Notes: a model not told the origin generated them from the sequence alone. A DNA stretch of 35,010 bases from Deltaproteobacteria bacterium (GCA_021813685.1 JAKAJS010000103.1:1-35010), one strand, 5' to 3'. Positions 22,949 to 32,502 are shown, counted from the first letter of the stretch. Made by a program: numbers and translations.

Positions 22949-24082
22949 ATGTTCTTGGAAAGAGGATTACCCTTTGAAACGGGGAGATCCTCCGAGGGCG
23001 AGTTGATCATATCCTTCCAGACCCCTCTCACATTCGAAAACGCCGCTCACATCTGGGAGAGCGCAACTCCCCTCATCGCCGGAAACGATAGTGACTCCCT
23101 CGCTCTGGACCTTTCCGGAGTCGCCAAAGTCGACAGCGCCGGTGTTGCGTTGCTGCGCTCGCTCCAGCAACTTTGTCGCCGCAGAGGCGTACGGCTCCGC
23201 ATCGAGTCTGTTCCCTCTTCCGTCGAACGTTTTCTGGAATATTTCGAACGAGACGCACCGACGCAGAGGCAACCCGCCCTGCCCCCCGGCTCCCTGGTAA
23301 CCCGCCTGGGGGCCTTTCTCATCGCAGAGGCGACTCAATTCAAAGAATTCGCCGGATTTTGCAGGACGTTCTTTATCGTTGTGGCCCGCTCGATGAACCA
23401 TCCGAGTCGATTCCGCGGCCGGGAGATCCTCTATTATCTGCAACTGGCCGGCTCGGATGCCATGATCATTTTGTTTCTCATCACGTTTCTTCTGGGCGTG
23501 GTCATGGCATTTCAGGCGGCCATCCAACTCAGACAATTCGGCGCCAATATCTATGTCGCCAACCTGGTGAGCCTCGCCCTGGCCCGCGAGCTTGCCCCCG
23601 TTTTTACCGCCATGCTCCTTGCGGGGCGATCGGGTTCTTTTTTCGCCGCCGAAATCGGCACCATGAAAGTTGGCGAAGAACTCGACGCCCTTTCCGTAAT
23701 GGGGTTCGACCTGACCGAATTCATCACTGTGCCCAAGGTCCTGGCGCTTATGATCGCAGCACCACTTCTGACCATGTGGGCCAATTTTGCCGGTATCCTC
23801 GGGGCAATCGCCGTTTCACACATCTCGCTGGATATTACGCCCTACGCTTTCATGCACCAGGTCTACACCGCCCTCACCCTCGCAGATCTTGCCGGAGGGC
23901 TTCTCAAAGCAGAGGTCTTCGCGCTTTTCATAGCCCTTGTGGGCTGTTTCCGCGGCCTGCAGACGGGCATGGGGGCCGACAGCGTGGGACGTCAGACGAC
24001 TTCGGCGGTCGTAAGCGGACTCTTCCTGATCATTTTTGCCGATGCAGTCCTTACAGTCCTCTTTTATTTTCTGGGCTGGTAG
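22949..24082 (+). CDS. STAS-MlaE fusion, permease of an Mla-type lipid ABC transporter
   Basis: 377 residues. Residues 1-100 are a STAS domain (LALDLSGVAKVDSAGVALLRSL, like MlaB); residues about 130-377 are the MlaE/YrbE permease with five or six membrane helices, including the conserved region ELAPVFTAMLLAGRSGSFFAAEIGTM in parts. In E. coli MlaB and MlaE are separate; fusions are common in Deltaproteobacteria. Together with the following MlaF, MlaD and lipoprotein it should move phospholipids between inner and outer membrane. The ribosome site AAAGGA is close to ATG 22949 (2-3 bases), so a slightly later start is possible. Confidence 0.92.
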   Translation: MFLERGLPFETGRSSEGELIISFQTPLTFENAAHIWESATPLIAGNDSDSLALDLSGVAKVDSAGVALLRSLQQLCRRRGVRLRIESVPSSVERFLEYFERDAPTQRQPALPPGSLVTRLGAFLIAEATQFKEFAGFCRTFFIVVARSMNHPSRFRGREILYYLQLAGSDAMIILFLITFLLGVVMAFQAAIQLRQFGANIYVANLVSLALARELAPVFTAMLLAGRSGSFFAAEIGTMKVGEELDALSVMGFDLTEFITVPKVLALMIAAPLLTMWANFAGILGAIAVSHISLDITPYAFMHQVYTALTLADLAGGLLKAEVFALFIALVGCFRGLQTGMGADSVGRQTTSAVVSGLFLIIFADAVLTVLFYFLGW

Positions 24083-24239
24083 ATTGTGTAGAAGCGCGAG
24101 GAACTTCCCGCCATTTCCGATACTCCCCACTTGCGTTCAGTGCAAACATCCCAGCCCGTTCTTATATTTTCCGCATCCGGTCATGGATGGCTCCTTTGCC
24201 TTGCAGCGCCCACCCCGGATTTTGACCGGAGGGTCCGCC

Positions 24240-25025
24240 GTGACGTTACCGACTGTTTCCGATCTTTCGCAGTACGCTCTTTGCGCCCGTAATGTCTGCC
24301 TTGGCTACGGAGAGAAGATGATACTGGAAAATGTCAACTTCAGCATCGAACCGGGTCAGATTGTGACGATTCTTGGAGGCAGCGGCTGCGGGAAGACCAC
24401 CCTCATGAAGGGACTGGTGGGTCTGTTAAAACCCGCCCGGGGCAGCTTCGATCTTTACGGAAATGATATCTCCACTGGCGGGAGGAGCATCCACCACGAC
24501 GGGCTCCGGAGGAGGATCGGCGTACTGTTTCAGTCGGGGGCGCTCATCGGCTCCCTTACCCTTGCGGAAAACGTCGCCCTGCCGATCCGCGAGTTTTCAC
24601 ACACTCCGCGAGAGGTACTGGAGGAGATCGTCCGATTGAAGCTCGCAATGGTCCGGCTTGGAGGCTACGGAAGCTATTACCCCGCCGAGCTTAGCGGCGG
24701 GATGAAAAAACGTGCGGGCCTGGCCAGGGCGCTCGCTCTCGATCCGATCCTGCTTTTTTGCGATGAGCCCACCGGAGGACTCGATCCGGTCATATCAGCC
24801 GAAATCGATACTCTTCTTCTCGAACTCAACCAGGTTCTGGGTATCACGATGGTGGTCATTACGCACGATCTGCCCACCATAAAGGCAATTTCGGACTGGT
24901 CCATCATGATCGACGCCGAGGCGCGCGGCATCATCGCCACCGGCGCTCCACGCGAGATGGAAAACAGCTCCGACCCGCGCGTCTACGATTTTTTCCACAG
25001 GCACGCCCCGGGAGGCAGAGCCTGA
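24240..25025 (+). CDS. mlaF: MlaF-type ATPase of the lipid ABC transporter
   Basis: 261 residues from GTG 24240, chosen because GGAGGG lies 6 bases before it; the frame is open further upstream, but no other start has a ribosome site. Walker A GGSGCGKTT (46-54), signature LSGGMKKRAG (151-160), Walker B LLFCDEPTGG (171-180), and a switch His in VVITHD. It energises the MlaE permease. A gap of 157 bases separates it from the STAS-MlaE gene, more than elsewhere in the operon; it holds no other gene I can see. Confidence 0.92.
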   Translation: MTLPTVSDLSQYALCARNVCLGYGEKMILENVNFSIEPGQIVTILGGSGCGKTTLMKGLVGLLKPARGSFDLYGNDISTGGRSIHHDGLRRRIGVLFQSGALIGSLTLAENVALPIREFSHTPREVLEEIVRLKLAMVRLGGYGSYYPAELSGGMKKRAGLARALALDPILLFCDEPTGGLDPVISAEIDTLLLELNQVLGITMVVITHDLPTIKAISDWSIMIDAEARGIIATGAPREMENSSDPRVYDFFHRHAPGGRA

Positions 25026-25040
25026 GGGGAAGGGAACTTC

Positions 25041-26030
25041 TTGGCCAGAACCGTCAGCCCATTCCGCATAGGCGTGTTCGCCCTGATTTGCCTGGCCCTT
25101 TTGATCGGCACGGCCTTCTGGCTGAAGGCCGCCTTCTGGTTCGAAAAGACCAAGACATACGCCGCCTACTTCAATGCCTCGGTCAAAGGTCTTCACGAGG
25201 ATGCACGGGTCGACTACCTGGGGGTGCCCATCGGGCGTGTTCGCAGACTGACTATCGCCCCCGACGGTCGCCTGATCGAAGTGGTCATGAATCTTAGAGC
25301 AGATTTCCGGGCCGATTCTTCCGTTTGCGCGCGTCTGCACGTACAGGGCCTCACCGGTCTGCACTATCTCGAAATAGACCCGGCCCCCGAAGACATAAAG
25401 CGCCTCACACCGGCCATCACCTTTATCTCCCCCTATCCCGTGATCAGCTCCTATCCCTCCGAAATCGACGTCCTCGAACTGCGGCTGCAAAGCCTGTATG
25501 CCAGGTTCATGTCGCTCGATCTGCAGGGACTTGCCAACTCGTGGGAAAAGACCTCGGGCCTGGTGAACGATCTCCTGCTCCAGGCCGGGGCGAAGACGCC
25601 CGGGGGCGGCGACCTCAAAGCCACCCTGATCTCCCTGAAACATGCCTCGCAGAATGCCGAGACACTGTTTTCCACGCTCTCGCACGCCGCCTCCCCGGAG
25701 CGCACAAACAAGGGAGCCCGGGACCTCTCCGCCACCCTGGCCTCGACCAGAGCGGTTGCCGAAAAGCTCCGAAACCAACTCGCAAGCCTGCCGCCCGGAA
25801 CGCTCAAACGCCTCTCGGATCACTTTGACAAAACGCTTGGCTCCGGGAGCACCGCCTTTTCGAACCTCGGGGACAAAGTAAACGACTCCGCACGACTGTT
25901 GGAAACCGATCTGCGGGAACTGGGCGACCTCATATCCGAACTGAAATCGTTTGCCCAAATCATCAAGCGGCAGCCAAACAGCCTCATCTTTCCTGTGAGG
26001 CAGCCCGGTGAGCCGTTTGACGGCAAATGA
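25041..26030 (+). CDS. mlaD: MlaD-type MCE-domain protein
   Basis: 329 residues. TTG 25041 follows GGGAAGGGAA and is only 15 bases after mlaF. One N-terminal membrane segment (IGVFALICLALLIGTAFWL) is followed by a single MCE domain (about 38-120, AYFNASVKGLHEDARVDYLG), which forms the hexameric lipid tunnel, and a long helical C-terminal part (150-320) that may extend the channel across the periplasm. E. coli MlaD is only 183 residues, so this is a long version. Its end overlaps a possible start of the next gene by four bases. Confidence 0.9.
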   Translation: MARTVSPFRIGVFALICLALLIGTAFWLKAAFWFEKTKTYAAYFNASVKGLHEDARVDYLGVPIGRVRRLTIAPDGRLIEVVMNLRADFRADSSVCARLHVQGLTGLHYLEIDPAPEDIKRLTPAITFISPYPVISSYPSEIDVLELRLQSLYARFMSLDLQGLANSWEKTSGLVNDLLLQAGAKTPGGGDLKATLISLKHASQNAETLFSTLSHAASPERTNKGARDLSATLASTRAVAEKLRNQLASLPPGTLKRLSDHFDKTLGSGSTAFSNLGDKVNDSARLLETDLRELGDLISELKSFAQIIKRQPNSLIFPVRQPGEPFDGK

Positions 26031-26074
26031 GACGGGAAAATCTCTTCTCATCCCCTCCGGGGAGGACACGCATC

Positions 26075-26758
26075 ATGGAATCGCTTCACCGGATTTGGCC
26101 GCGCAGGGCGGGCCTTCGGGCTCTATCCCCGACTTTTCAGCCTCTTTTGTGCCTTTTTTGCACCCTGCTGCTTTCGGGATGCCTGCACTCCCTTTTTCCC
26201 GAATCCCCGCCCGCACAGTTTTACCGAATCGACTACCGGTTCCGGCCTTCGGGCTGCGCGGCGCCCTTCCCGGCATCGCTTCGGGTCGAAGCTTTCCAAG
26301 CCCCCGCCCCCTATGACACCACCCGCTTGATCGCCACTTCTCCCTCCCGTGAGGTCTTCTTTTCCTCACATTACCAGTGGGTCGCACCTGCCGGAGACAT
26401 GGTCGCAAGCGATCTCATGCGTGATCTGTCGATTGGAAAAGTATTTGAAAATGTTGTCCCCGCGGGGAGTCCTATACCTGCGACATACCGTATGGACGGA
26501 CAGATCTATCGGTTCGATCTGCAAAAAAGCCGAACCTGCTCCAACGCTTTGCTTGACGTTGAGATCAGCCTGTGGCGGCAAAAACCGCGCGTCATCATTT
26601 TTCGAAAACATTTCCATTATGAGAGTCCCCCCTTGCAATCAAACGGCCCTGCCGAGTTTGCCGCAGCGATGTCCGCACTGGTCTCACGGCTTTCAAGCGA
26701 CCTGAGAGGCGATCTGTGCACGCTCAGGCAAGACAGCTTACATCCAGCCGGTGGCTGA
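26075..26758 (+). CDS. ABC-transport auxiliary lipoprotein (PqiC-like family)
   Basis: 227 residues from ATG 26075, after GGGGAGG at 9 bases. An alternative ATG at 26027 overlaps the mlaD stop (ATGA) but lacks a ribosome site. A lipobox LLLSGC puts the lipidated Cys at 36; the leader is long and basic. The rest matches the auxiliary lipoprotein family seen with MCE transporters: [10 protein letters not shown], then [35 protein letters not shown]. Members sit in the outer membrane and complete the lipid pathway. The 3' end overlaps dnaA on the other strand by 35 bases. Confidence 0.87.
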   Translation: MESLHRIWPRRAGLRALSPTFQPLLCLFCTLLLSGCLHSLFPESPPAQFYRIDYRFRPSGCAAPFPASLRVEAFQAPAPYDTTRLIATSPSREVFFSSHYQWVAPAGDMVASDLMRDLSIGKVFENVVPAGSPIPATYRMDGQIYRFDLQKSRTCSNALLDVEISLWRQKPRVIIFRKHFHYESPPLQSNGPAEFAAAMSALVSRLSSDLRGDLCTLRQDSLHPAGG

Positions 26759-28079
26759 CGTGTTCGACCTGTCGTTTGATCTTGTTGTCCTTCTGCATTG
26801 CCTTGGTCAAATCATTTATGGCGTAGAGGACCGAACTGTGGCTGCGGCCGAAAGACTTCCCGATCGACTGGAGAGATTCGGTCGTGTAGCGCCGGCAAAG
26901 ATACATCCCGACCTTTCGCGCAGCCGAGAGTTCCTTGCGCCTCTTCGCCGACCGCAAATCCTCCATCGAAATGTTGTACACCGCACAAATGAGCTGCTGA
27001 ATGTGGTCGAGGGTCAGCTTGGGCAGCCGGTCGAGCATCGTCTCGGTGAGTTGCCGGGCCAGGTCGAGGGTAACCGGAACCCCCTGAATGTTGGACTTGG
27101 CGATTATGCCGATCAGACAGCTTTCGAGCTGTCGAATGTCCCCGGTCACCCGCTCGGCCATAAAATCGAGTACCTCCACGGGCAGATGCGCATTTTCCGA
27201 AAGCGCTTTTTTGCGTAGTATCTCTATCCGGGTGGTGAAGTCGGGAGGTTCGATGCGCGCGGCCAAAATACCGCCCAACCGCGACTGCAACTCTGTTGAA
27301 AGCTTCGGGATGTCCCTGGGGAAGGCGTTCCCGGTATACAGAATCCGTTTGCCCCGATACATCAGCTCGTCCAGGGTATAGACCAGTTCGTCCTGGACTT
27401 TTTCCTTTCCACTCAAAAACTCCACTTTTTCAAAAAGCAGCACGTCGCACCCTGTGCGAAACTTCGCCTTAAAATCATCGATTGTGCCGTTCTTTAGCGA
27501 ATAGATCATCTCGTTTGCAAATTGTTCGGCCGTTACGTAATGAACCCGCAGTTCGGGGGCCTCCCGGCGTATCTGGCTGCCGACCGCCTGCATCAGGTGA
27601 CTTTTCCCCAGGCCGGTGCCCGCAAGGATATAGGCCGAATTGTTGTAGATCGACTGGCCGTGCGCCAGACCCCGCGCCGTGGCAAAAGCCAGTTCGTTGG
27701 ACCTGCCCACCACAAACTGGTCGAAGGTAAACCGGGGATTGAAAACCGGCCCCGAACGCTTGATGAGATCGCTCATCATAATCTGCCTCGGCAACTCCGC
27801 CTGAGGCTCCTGCGCCTCGGATTCCCCGGGCTCGGGCGAAGTGCTGAGGATCTCATAGTCCAACCGCTTCACCAGGGGGAAAAACTCCCGCACCGCGGAG
27901 AGAAGCCGCGCTTCGAGCTTCTCCCGTATCCATTCGATGTGGAACCGGTTTCTACACCCCAGTGACGCCGTCTCCCCCTCCAACCCTACCAATTCAAGCG
28001 ATGAAACCCAGAGATCGTACTGCCCCTTGGACAAACACGATTGAAGCTTTCTCCTGATTTCTTGCCAGACCTGATCCAT
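26724..28079 (-). CDS. DnaA-like replication initiator with non-canonical Walker B
   Basis: 451 residues from ATG (minus strand) at 28079, after AAGAGAAAG. Domain I (1-75) has the DnaA pattern; domain III has Walker [10 protein letters not shown] (153-161). Walker B, normally LLIDDIQF, reads LLFEKVEF (214-221): E217 and K218 replace the two acidic residues that bind magnesium and activate water. Sensor 1 is also changed (LYTGNAFP), while the arginine-finger segment (LQSRLGG) remains. Domain IV (about 335-451) has the DNA-binding helix-turn-helix with [10 protein letters not shown] in place of the common GRDHTTVLHA. Thus it may bind DNA and ATP but hydrolyse ATP poorly, and may be a second DnaA with a regulatory role. 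No TTATCCACA-type box cluster was seen nearby, so this is not obviously oriC. Confidence 0.88.
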   Translation of the reverse strand: MDQVWQEIRRKLQSCLSKGQYDLWVSSLELVGLEGETASLGCRNRFHIEWIREKLEARLLSAVREFFPLVKRLDYEILSTSPEPGESEAQEPQAELPRQIMMSDLIKRSGPVFNPRFTFDQFVVGRSNELAFATARGLAHGQSIYNNSAYILAGTGLGKSHLMQAVGSQIRREAPELRVHYVTAEQFANEMIYSLKNGTIDDFKAKFRTGCDVLLFEKVEFLSGKEKVQDELVYTLDELMYRGKRILYTGNAFPRDIPKLSTELQSRLGGILAARIEPPDFTTRIEILRKKALSENAHLPVEVLDFMAERVTGDIRQLESCLIGIIAKSNIQGVPVTLDLARQLTETMLDRLPKLTLDHIQQLICAVYNISMEDLRSAKRRKELSAARKVGMYLCRRYTTESLQSIGKSFGRSHSSVLYAINDLTKAMQKDNKIKRQVEHVSHRLDVSCLA

Positions 28080-28896
28080 ACTTTCTCTTCCCGTTCCCCG
28101 CGAAAAGAATGAAACTACCACATAAGGGCGTACAGGCCCCCCCGGCACTTACGCCCCCCCCTACAAAAACAGCCAAACTGATGTGACGGAATTAAAAGAC
28201 AACTACCCCGGAAAGATTTTACTAAGCCCCATTGCGTGATACGGGTTTTAGTGTATCGGCCCCGATTCGTCAAAGTTGATCTCCCCTGTTCTCAAGGGGA
28301 ATCCTCGCTGAGGTTTCCGCGGCAAAATAGCTCAAAGATGAATGGGTGTTAGCCTTTATCACCATCTAAGCCACGGAAACTACAGGACTTCTTTTCCAAA
28401 ACTTTTTCTCCAGAATAATCAAGACCCTCCCGGCAATCCCGCCGGAGATTCGCAAAAGCGGCAACATCGACGATCTCGGTTTTCCTCTTATTTTCGTAAA
28501 TTTTTGCAAATATTGCCCCTGACAAATGCATCTGCCGGATCGGCGCCATGGTGCGAAAAGCTACCTCCGGCCGCCTCCGGCAGTCTAAATACCTGGACTC
28601 AAAACCGTCAGGAGGCCCAGCCGCACCCCTGCGTCGACCATGGCTCTTATCTTGCGGGAATTGATGGAACAAGACTCCGGGACGCTAAGATCCCTGAATT
28701 CGAACAGGGCGACAACCGGGGCTGTGCCGCGCCAGCCATGCACCACACGGCTCCGGTCAGTCTAAATTTGTGGACTTGGTAGAGCGGGGGGTTTTGGCGG
28801 CCGTTGTCGGATTTTTACCGTTTTGGCCGTTTTTCACCCCCAATGGCTCCCTATTGAGGAGGAAATGTATACGTACGAAAGAGGCGTCTCCCTCGA
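28080..28896. other. Gene-poor stretch upstream of dnaA-like gene
   Basis: No convincing gene is visible on either strand. It contains a short inverted repeat GATAC/GTATC near 28236-28256, a hairpin CTCCCCTGTTCTCAAGGGGA near 28281-28302, and two imperfect direct repeats of about 25 bp (CTCCGG, CAGTCTAAAT, then GGACT) at 28575-28599 and 28751-28776. The dnaA-like promoter should lie here, but no good match was found. Confidence 0.5.
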
Positions 28897-29055
28897 TTAG
28901 CGCGAATGTCCGGAAAGCTTTTTCTCAAGACCGATCATTATCAGAAAACCGGCCAAGAAAAGGGCGCACACCGCCTGCACCGGGTGTGTGCCGATCTGGT
29001 CAAAACCAGCTCCCCCAATCACGATCCCCGTAATGATCTGAAAAACACCGCCCAT
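28897..29055 (-). CDS. 52-residue small membrane protein
   Basis: A short gene on the minus strand with a strong ribosome site (AAGGAG, 7 bases before ATG at 29055). The product starts MGGVFQIITGIVIGGAGFD and has a second hydrophobic part AVCALFLAGFLIMIGLE, so it would cross the membrane once or twice; the end is basic. Small proteins of this kind are often missed. Function unknown; it is not part of an obvious operon. Confidence 0.6.
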   Translation of the reverse strand: MGGVFQIITGIVIGGAGFDQIGTHPVQAVCALFLAGFLIMIGLEKKLSGHSR

Positions 29056-29224
29056 GTCAGCTCTCCTTTCCCCGCTGCTTAGAGCAAATTACGTTCCAGC
29101 GGGCACGGGAAAACGAAAAGCTTCCTGCGGGCGATTCACAGAGATCTTCCCCGCAAGCAGGGCTCGGTGGAGAGAAATGATTTCTGCCGAAATATCGCCA
29201 AAATCTCGAAACAAGAGAAAATAG

Positions 29225-29250
29225 AAAAATCCCCCTTTGGCAGTGGGGGA
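29225..29250 (-). terminator. Terminator, minus strand
   Basis: On the minus strand CCCCC and GGGGG enclose a 9-base loop and are followed by ATTTTTC. It could end transcripts from the DUF3795 gene. The remainder of 29056-29350 shows no gene. Confidence 0.5.
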
Positions 29251-29350
29251 CCAGGGTTCGAATCGACCGACACATTCCAGGGTTTCCGGATGGACATGAA
29301 TTACATTTTAGTTATCATGCAGCGTGTCGCGGCGGGTGATGAACGCACAG

Positions 29351-29410
29351 CCCGCCGGCGAAGCCTGCGGGCGGACCGGCTCGGCAAACCCGGCCGCGGC
29401 GACTCGCCGC
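29351..29410 (-). repeat. GC-rich palindromic repeat after the DUF3795 gene
   Basis: CCCGC (29351-29355) and GCGGG form a small hairpin, followed by a GC-rich tract that ends at the stop codon of the DUF3795 gene. The 60 bases are similar to 30023-30081 (about three quarters identical by eye). Confidence 0.6.
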
Positions 29411-29899
29411 TCAATCCACGTCGAGTTCGGTTTTGCATCGGTTGCATCTTGCGGCGCCGCGAAAGAGCTTGTTGCCGCATTGCGGGCAGGTATAGCGGGC
29501 CTCTTCCTCCTCGACCCACTTTTCGGTTCCCACCTCCCGCCAGCGCGGAATCGCACGTAAAATGACCTTTTTGCCGACGGTCATAGGGAAGTTCTCGATA
29601 AAGTTACAGGGAAAGTCGTCGCACTCATGGCAGCCGGCGTACCCCCTGCCCTTCGTGCATTTCCTGATTTCGCAGTTAGTGCAGTGCAGGAAGAGTTCGT
29701 CGGAAAGGCAGCCGCGGCACCGGATATCTTCCACCGTGAGGTTTTCGCTGCCCGGAAGAACGCCTTTTCCCATCTCCCCCTTGTAGAGGCTAACCAGCCG
29801 TTCCTTGAATTTGAGGTTATCGTCCCGGGAAGCAAGATAGATTGCACACACGCCACAATAGAGACCACAGGGAGCAACAAAATCGGCATTTATCTCCAT
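29411..29899 (-). CDS. DUF3795-family Cys-rich protein with C-terminal zinc ribbon
   Basis: 162 residues from ATG at 29899, behind AGGAG; a longer frame upstream is GC-rich repeat. The family opening FVAPCGLYCGVCAIYLA carries C11, C15 and C18; CRGC, then CTNC, CTKGRGYAGCHECDDFPC follow, and an independent zinc ribbon CPQCGNKL...CNRC ends the protein. The family is widespread in anaerobes and thought to bind zinc or an iron-sulfur cluster; no role is established. The end ribbon is not part of every member. Confidence 0.85.
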   Translation of the reverse strand: MEINADFVAPCGLYCGVCAIYLASRDDNLKFKERLVSLYKGEMGKGVLPGSENLTVEDIRCRGCLSDELFLHCTNCEIRKCTKGRGYAGCHECDDFPCNFIENFPMTVGKKVILRAIPRWREVGTEKWVEEEEARYTCPQCGNKLFRGAARCNRCKTELDVD

Positions 29900-29953
29900 A
29901 ATTCCACTCCTCCTGCGGCGTGTCGCCGCGGCCGGGGCTGCCAGGCCGGGAAG

Positions 29954-30081
29954 CGCCACTGTGTTCAGCAGTGGCGGGGCCATTTCGGTTACCGGCTCGG
30001 TTACAGGGTAGCGAAGGCCCTGCCCGCCGGCGCAGCCGGCGGGCGTACCGGTTTGGCAACCTGGCCGGCGGTCTCACCGCC
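29954..30081 (-). repeat. GC-rich palindromic repeats between the proS and DUF3795 genes
   Basis: CGCCACTG and CAGTGGCG (29954-29976) form a perfect 8-bp hairpin. CCCGCCGGC and GCCGGCGGG (30023-30043) form a perfect 9-bp hairpin with a 3-base loop. The second unit runs to 30081, over the proS stop codon, and resembles 29351-29410. They may act as REP-like ends that stabilise or terminate transcripts. Confidence 0.65.
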
Positions 30082-31816
30082 TCATGTAGGGTAAATTCTC
30101 GAGGGAGGGTTCCAGGTCCCTGAAAATGGCATCGAGTACGGTATCGAGCTCTTTTTCGGGACAAATTCTCACCTCACCGGTTTGTCTGATTTTGATTTCG
30201 ACATCCCCTGTCTTCTCGAGTTTGCGGCTGACTACTATTCTTACCGGAATTCCGATCAGGTCGGCATCCTTCAGCTTCACGCCGGCCGATTCGGCGCGGT
30301 CGTCATAGAGGACTTCGCGCGAGGCGCCGAGTTTGGCATAGAGTCTTTCGGCCATGGCTACGACTTCGGGCTGGTTTCCGAGCGCAGAAATGACTATGTG
30401 GTAGGGGGCGATCGAAACGGGGAACTGCATACCCGACTGATCGTGCCACCTTTCGATGACCGAGGCCATGAGCCGTTCGACTCCTATTCCGTAGCAGCCC
30501 ATGACCACCCGGTTGGGTTCTCCCGAGTCGTCGAGATAGGTTGCGTCCATCGAATCGGCGGCCGTGTATTTGGTGCCGAGTTTGAAGGTGTGCCCCAGTT
30601 CGATGCCGCGCCGTATCTGCAACTCCGCCCCGCCGCAGGCCGCGCACCGGTCGCCTTCGCGCACCTCCGCGATATCGACGGGCTGGGCGAAGGAGAAATC
30701 GCGGCCAGGAAGAACGTTTTTGAGATGCATGTCCGGTTCGTTGGCACCGGCAATATAGGATGCCGATGCTTCTATCGAGGTATCGAACACTATCCGGACC
30801 CCTTCGACAGCGACAGGGGAAAGAAAGCCCGCATAGAGGCTCTTTTCGGAAAGCGCCTTTTCGGGGGCATAGTCGAGATGAACGGCCTTGAGATGATTGG
30901 CGAGCTTTGTAGCCGATACGTTGAAATCTCCCCGAATGACGGCAAAGACGAGGTTTCCATCGGCCACGTATGCCACGGTCTTGAGACAATCCTGCTCGGA
31001 GGCTCCGAAAAACTTGAGCAGGTCGGCGATGGTTTTTACATCCGGAGTTGGAACTTTTTCCATGGGCGGGGCGTCTTCACGAGCCGCACGTCCGGGTTTT
31101 ATCCCCGCGGCCTTTTCGGTGTTGGCGCTGTACCCGCAGGCGGGGCACAGGACGAAACGGTCCTCGCCATGAACCGATTCGAGCATGAACTCGTGCGAGC
31201 CGGTCCCGCCCATGATCCCTGAATCGGCCTCAATGGGTACCGCAGTGAGCCCACAGCGTGCAAATATGCGCAGGTAGGCGTTAAAAATTTTGGGATAGTA
31301 GGCATCCAGGTCTTCGAAGCCGTTGTGAAAGCTGTAGGCATCCTTCATCTGGAACTCGCGCACCCGCAAGAGGCCTGCGCGCGGCCGCGCCTCATCGCGC
31401 ACCTTGGTCTGGATATGGTAGAGCATGACCGGCAGGTCCCGGTAGGAGCGCACGAACTGCTTCGCCATATCCGTTACCACTTCCTCGTGGGTCATTGCGA
31501 GCACGAAGTCCCGGTCTCTCCGATCCTTGAACCGGATGAGTTCCTCTCCGATATCGAAATAGCGGCCGGTCTTTTTCCAGAGCTCGGCGGGGTTTACCAC
31601 CGGCATCGTCACTTCCAGCCCTCCGATGGCGTCGAGTTCTTCACGCATGATCCGCTTGATCTTCTCTACCGACCGATGCCCCAGAGGCATCAGCGAATAG
31701 AGCCCTGCCGCCAGGGGGTATATGAAGGAGCCCCGTAGAAGGAAGATATGGGAAGGCGTCTCGGCCTCTTTGGGCGCTTCGAAAAGGGTGTGAATAAAGG
31801 ATTGAGAGTAACGCAT
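30074..31816 (-). CDS. proS: Prolyl-tRNA synthetase, bacterial type
   Basis: 580 residues, the length of bacterial ProRS with an editing insertion (INS domain, about 225-405) between motifs 2 and 3. Motif 2 is visible as [22 protein letters not shown] in part; motif 3 carries the conserved GIGVERLM. The INS editing domain with its usual KTVAYVADG start clears mischarged Ala. The start ATG at 31816 has only a weak ribosome site, but it gives the family's normal opening MRYSQSF. The gene is divergent from hsp20. Confidence 0.95.
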   Translation of the reverse strand: MRYSQSFIHTLFEAPKEAETPSHIFLLRGSFIYPLAAGLYSLMPLGHRSVEKIKRIMREELDAIGGLEVTMPVVNPAELWKKTGRYFDIGEELIRFKDRRDRDFVLAMTHEEVVTDMAKQFVRSYRDLPVMLYHIQTKVRDEARPRAGLLRVREFQMKDAYSFHNGFEDLDAYYPKIFNAYLRIFARCGLTAVPIEADSGIMGGTGSHEFMLESVHGEDRFVLCPACGYSANTEKAAGIKPGRAAREDAPPMEKVPTPDVKTIADLLKFFGASEQDCLKTVAYVADGNLVFAVIRGDFNVSATKLANHLKAVHLDYAPEKALSEKSLYAGFLSPVAVEGVRIVFDTSIEASASYIAGANEPDMHLKNVLPGRDFSFAQPVDIAEVREGDRCAACGGAELQIRRGIELGHTFKLGTKYTAADSMDATYLDDSGEPNRVVMGCYGIGVERLMASVIERWHDQSGMQFPVSIAPYHIVISALGNQPEVVAMAERLYAKLGASREVLYDDRAESAGVKLKDADLIGIPVRIVVSRKLEKTGDVEIKIRQTGEVRICPEKELDTVLDAIFRDLEPSLENLPYMRR

Positions 31817-31915
31817 CGTTTTGCCTCGCCGACATGTAATTTGTGAATGGTTCCAGGAAATTTCGGCCGCAAAACCCGAGGCCGCAACCGCTATCGGGGC
31901 CGTTTCTACTTTTTA

Positions 31916-31950
31916 TTGATTGCCCCGACCCGCAGTGATTATAGTATAAT
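31916..31950 (+). promoter_or_regulatory. Candidate hsp20 promoter
   Basis: TATAAT at 31945-31950 and TTGATT at 31916-31921. With TTATAG (31939-31944) as -10, the spacer is 17; with TATAAT it is 23. No CIRCE-type inverted repeat was seen. Confidence 0.35.
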
Positions 31951-32012
31951 GCTGTAAATTGTACGAGTGCGAATAACCGGGCCACGGCCCGATGGACGAT
32001 TTGGAGGCCCCC

Positions 32013-32471
32013 ATGGCGGCGGAAACAGGCAGAAGAGATTTCCTTGATGAGCTTAAGGCCATGAAGGAACGGATGGAAGACATCTTCACACGCAGCTTCG
32101 ACCCGAATGCGGATCGGCAGGAACGAGGCCGAAAAGACGACGAGTGGGTGCCGATGAGCGATCTAGTGGACTCGGGAACCGAGCTCGTCTATTCGCTGGA
32201 TCTGCCGGGGGTCATGGAGCACGACATCCAGGTCGAGTGCAAGGACGACCGGCTTTGGATTTCCGGGTTGCGAAAAAACGATCTTCCCGATGGAGAAGCG
32301 ATTCGTGTCGAAAGGCCCAAGGGAGCATTTTCCAGGGTCTTCAAATTCCCCTGCCCGGTCGATGAAGAGGCAATCCAGGCCGAGTTCAAAAAGGGAGTAC
32401 TGAGAATCAGCGTACCCAAGAGTTCCCCGAACTGTCGTGCGCGCCGTATAGAGGTGCGTGAAGTAGAATAG
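32013..32471 (+). CDS. Small heat-shock protein (Hsp20/alpha-crystallin family)
   Basis: 152 residues from ATG 32013 after GGAGG (6 bases); ATG 31992 is possible but lacks a ribosome site. A flexible N-terminus precedes the alpha-crystallin domain (about 45-140), with typical [19 protein letters not shown] and the strand [14 protein letters not shown] ending in the conserved G-V-L. Such proteins bind unfolding proteins without ATP. htpX follows 31 bases later, so the two form a stress unit. Confidence 0.93.
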   Translation: MAAETGRRDFLDELKAMKERMEDIFTRSFDPNADRQERGRKDDEWVPMSDLVDSGTELVYSLDLPGVMEHDIQVECKDDRLWISGLRKNDLPDGEAIRVERPKGAFSRVFKFPCPVDEEAIQAEFKKGVLRISVPKSSPNCRARRIEVREVE

Positions 32472-32502
32472 TGAGAGATTTTACGAAATCGGAGTGCGTA
32501 TT

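Noticed and set aside
28080..28340. Possible oriC next to the DnaA-like gene
   Set aside because: No cluster of TTATCCACA-type boxes or AT-rich unwinding region was seen.
28342..28782. 146-codon plus-strand frame upstream of the small membrane peptide
   Set aside because: No ribosome site, low-complexity composition and no domain; probably chance.
29254..29275. tRNA-like T-arm sequence GGTTCGAATC
   Set aside because: No matching acceptor stem or anticodon arm can be folded around it.
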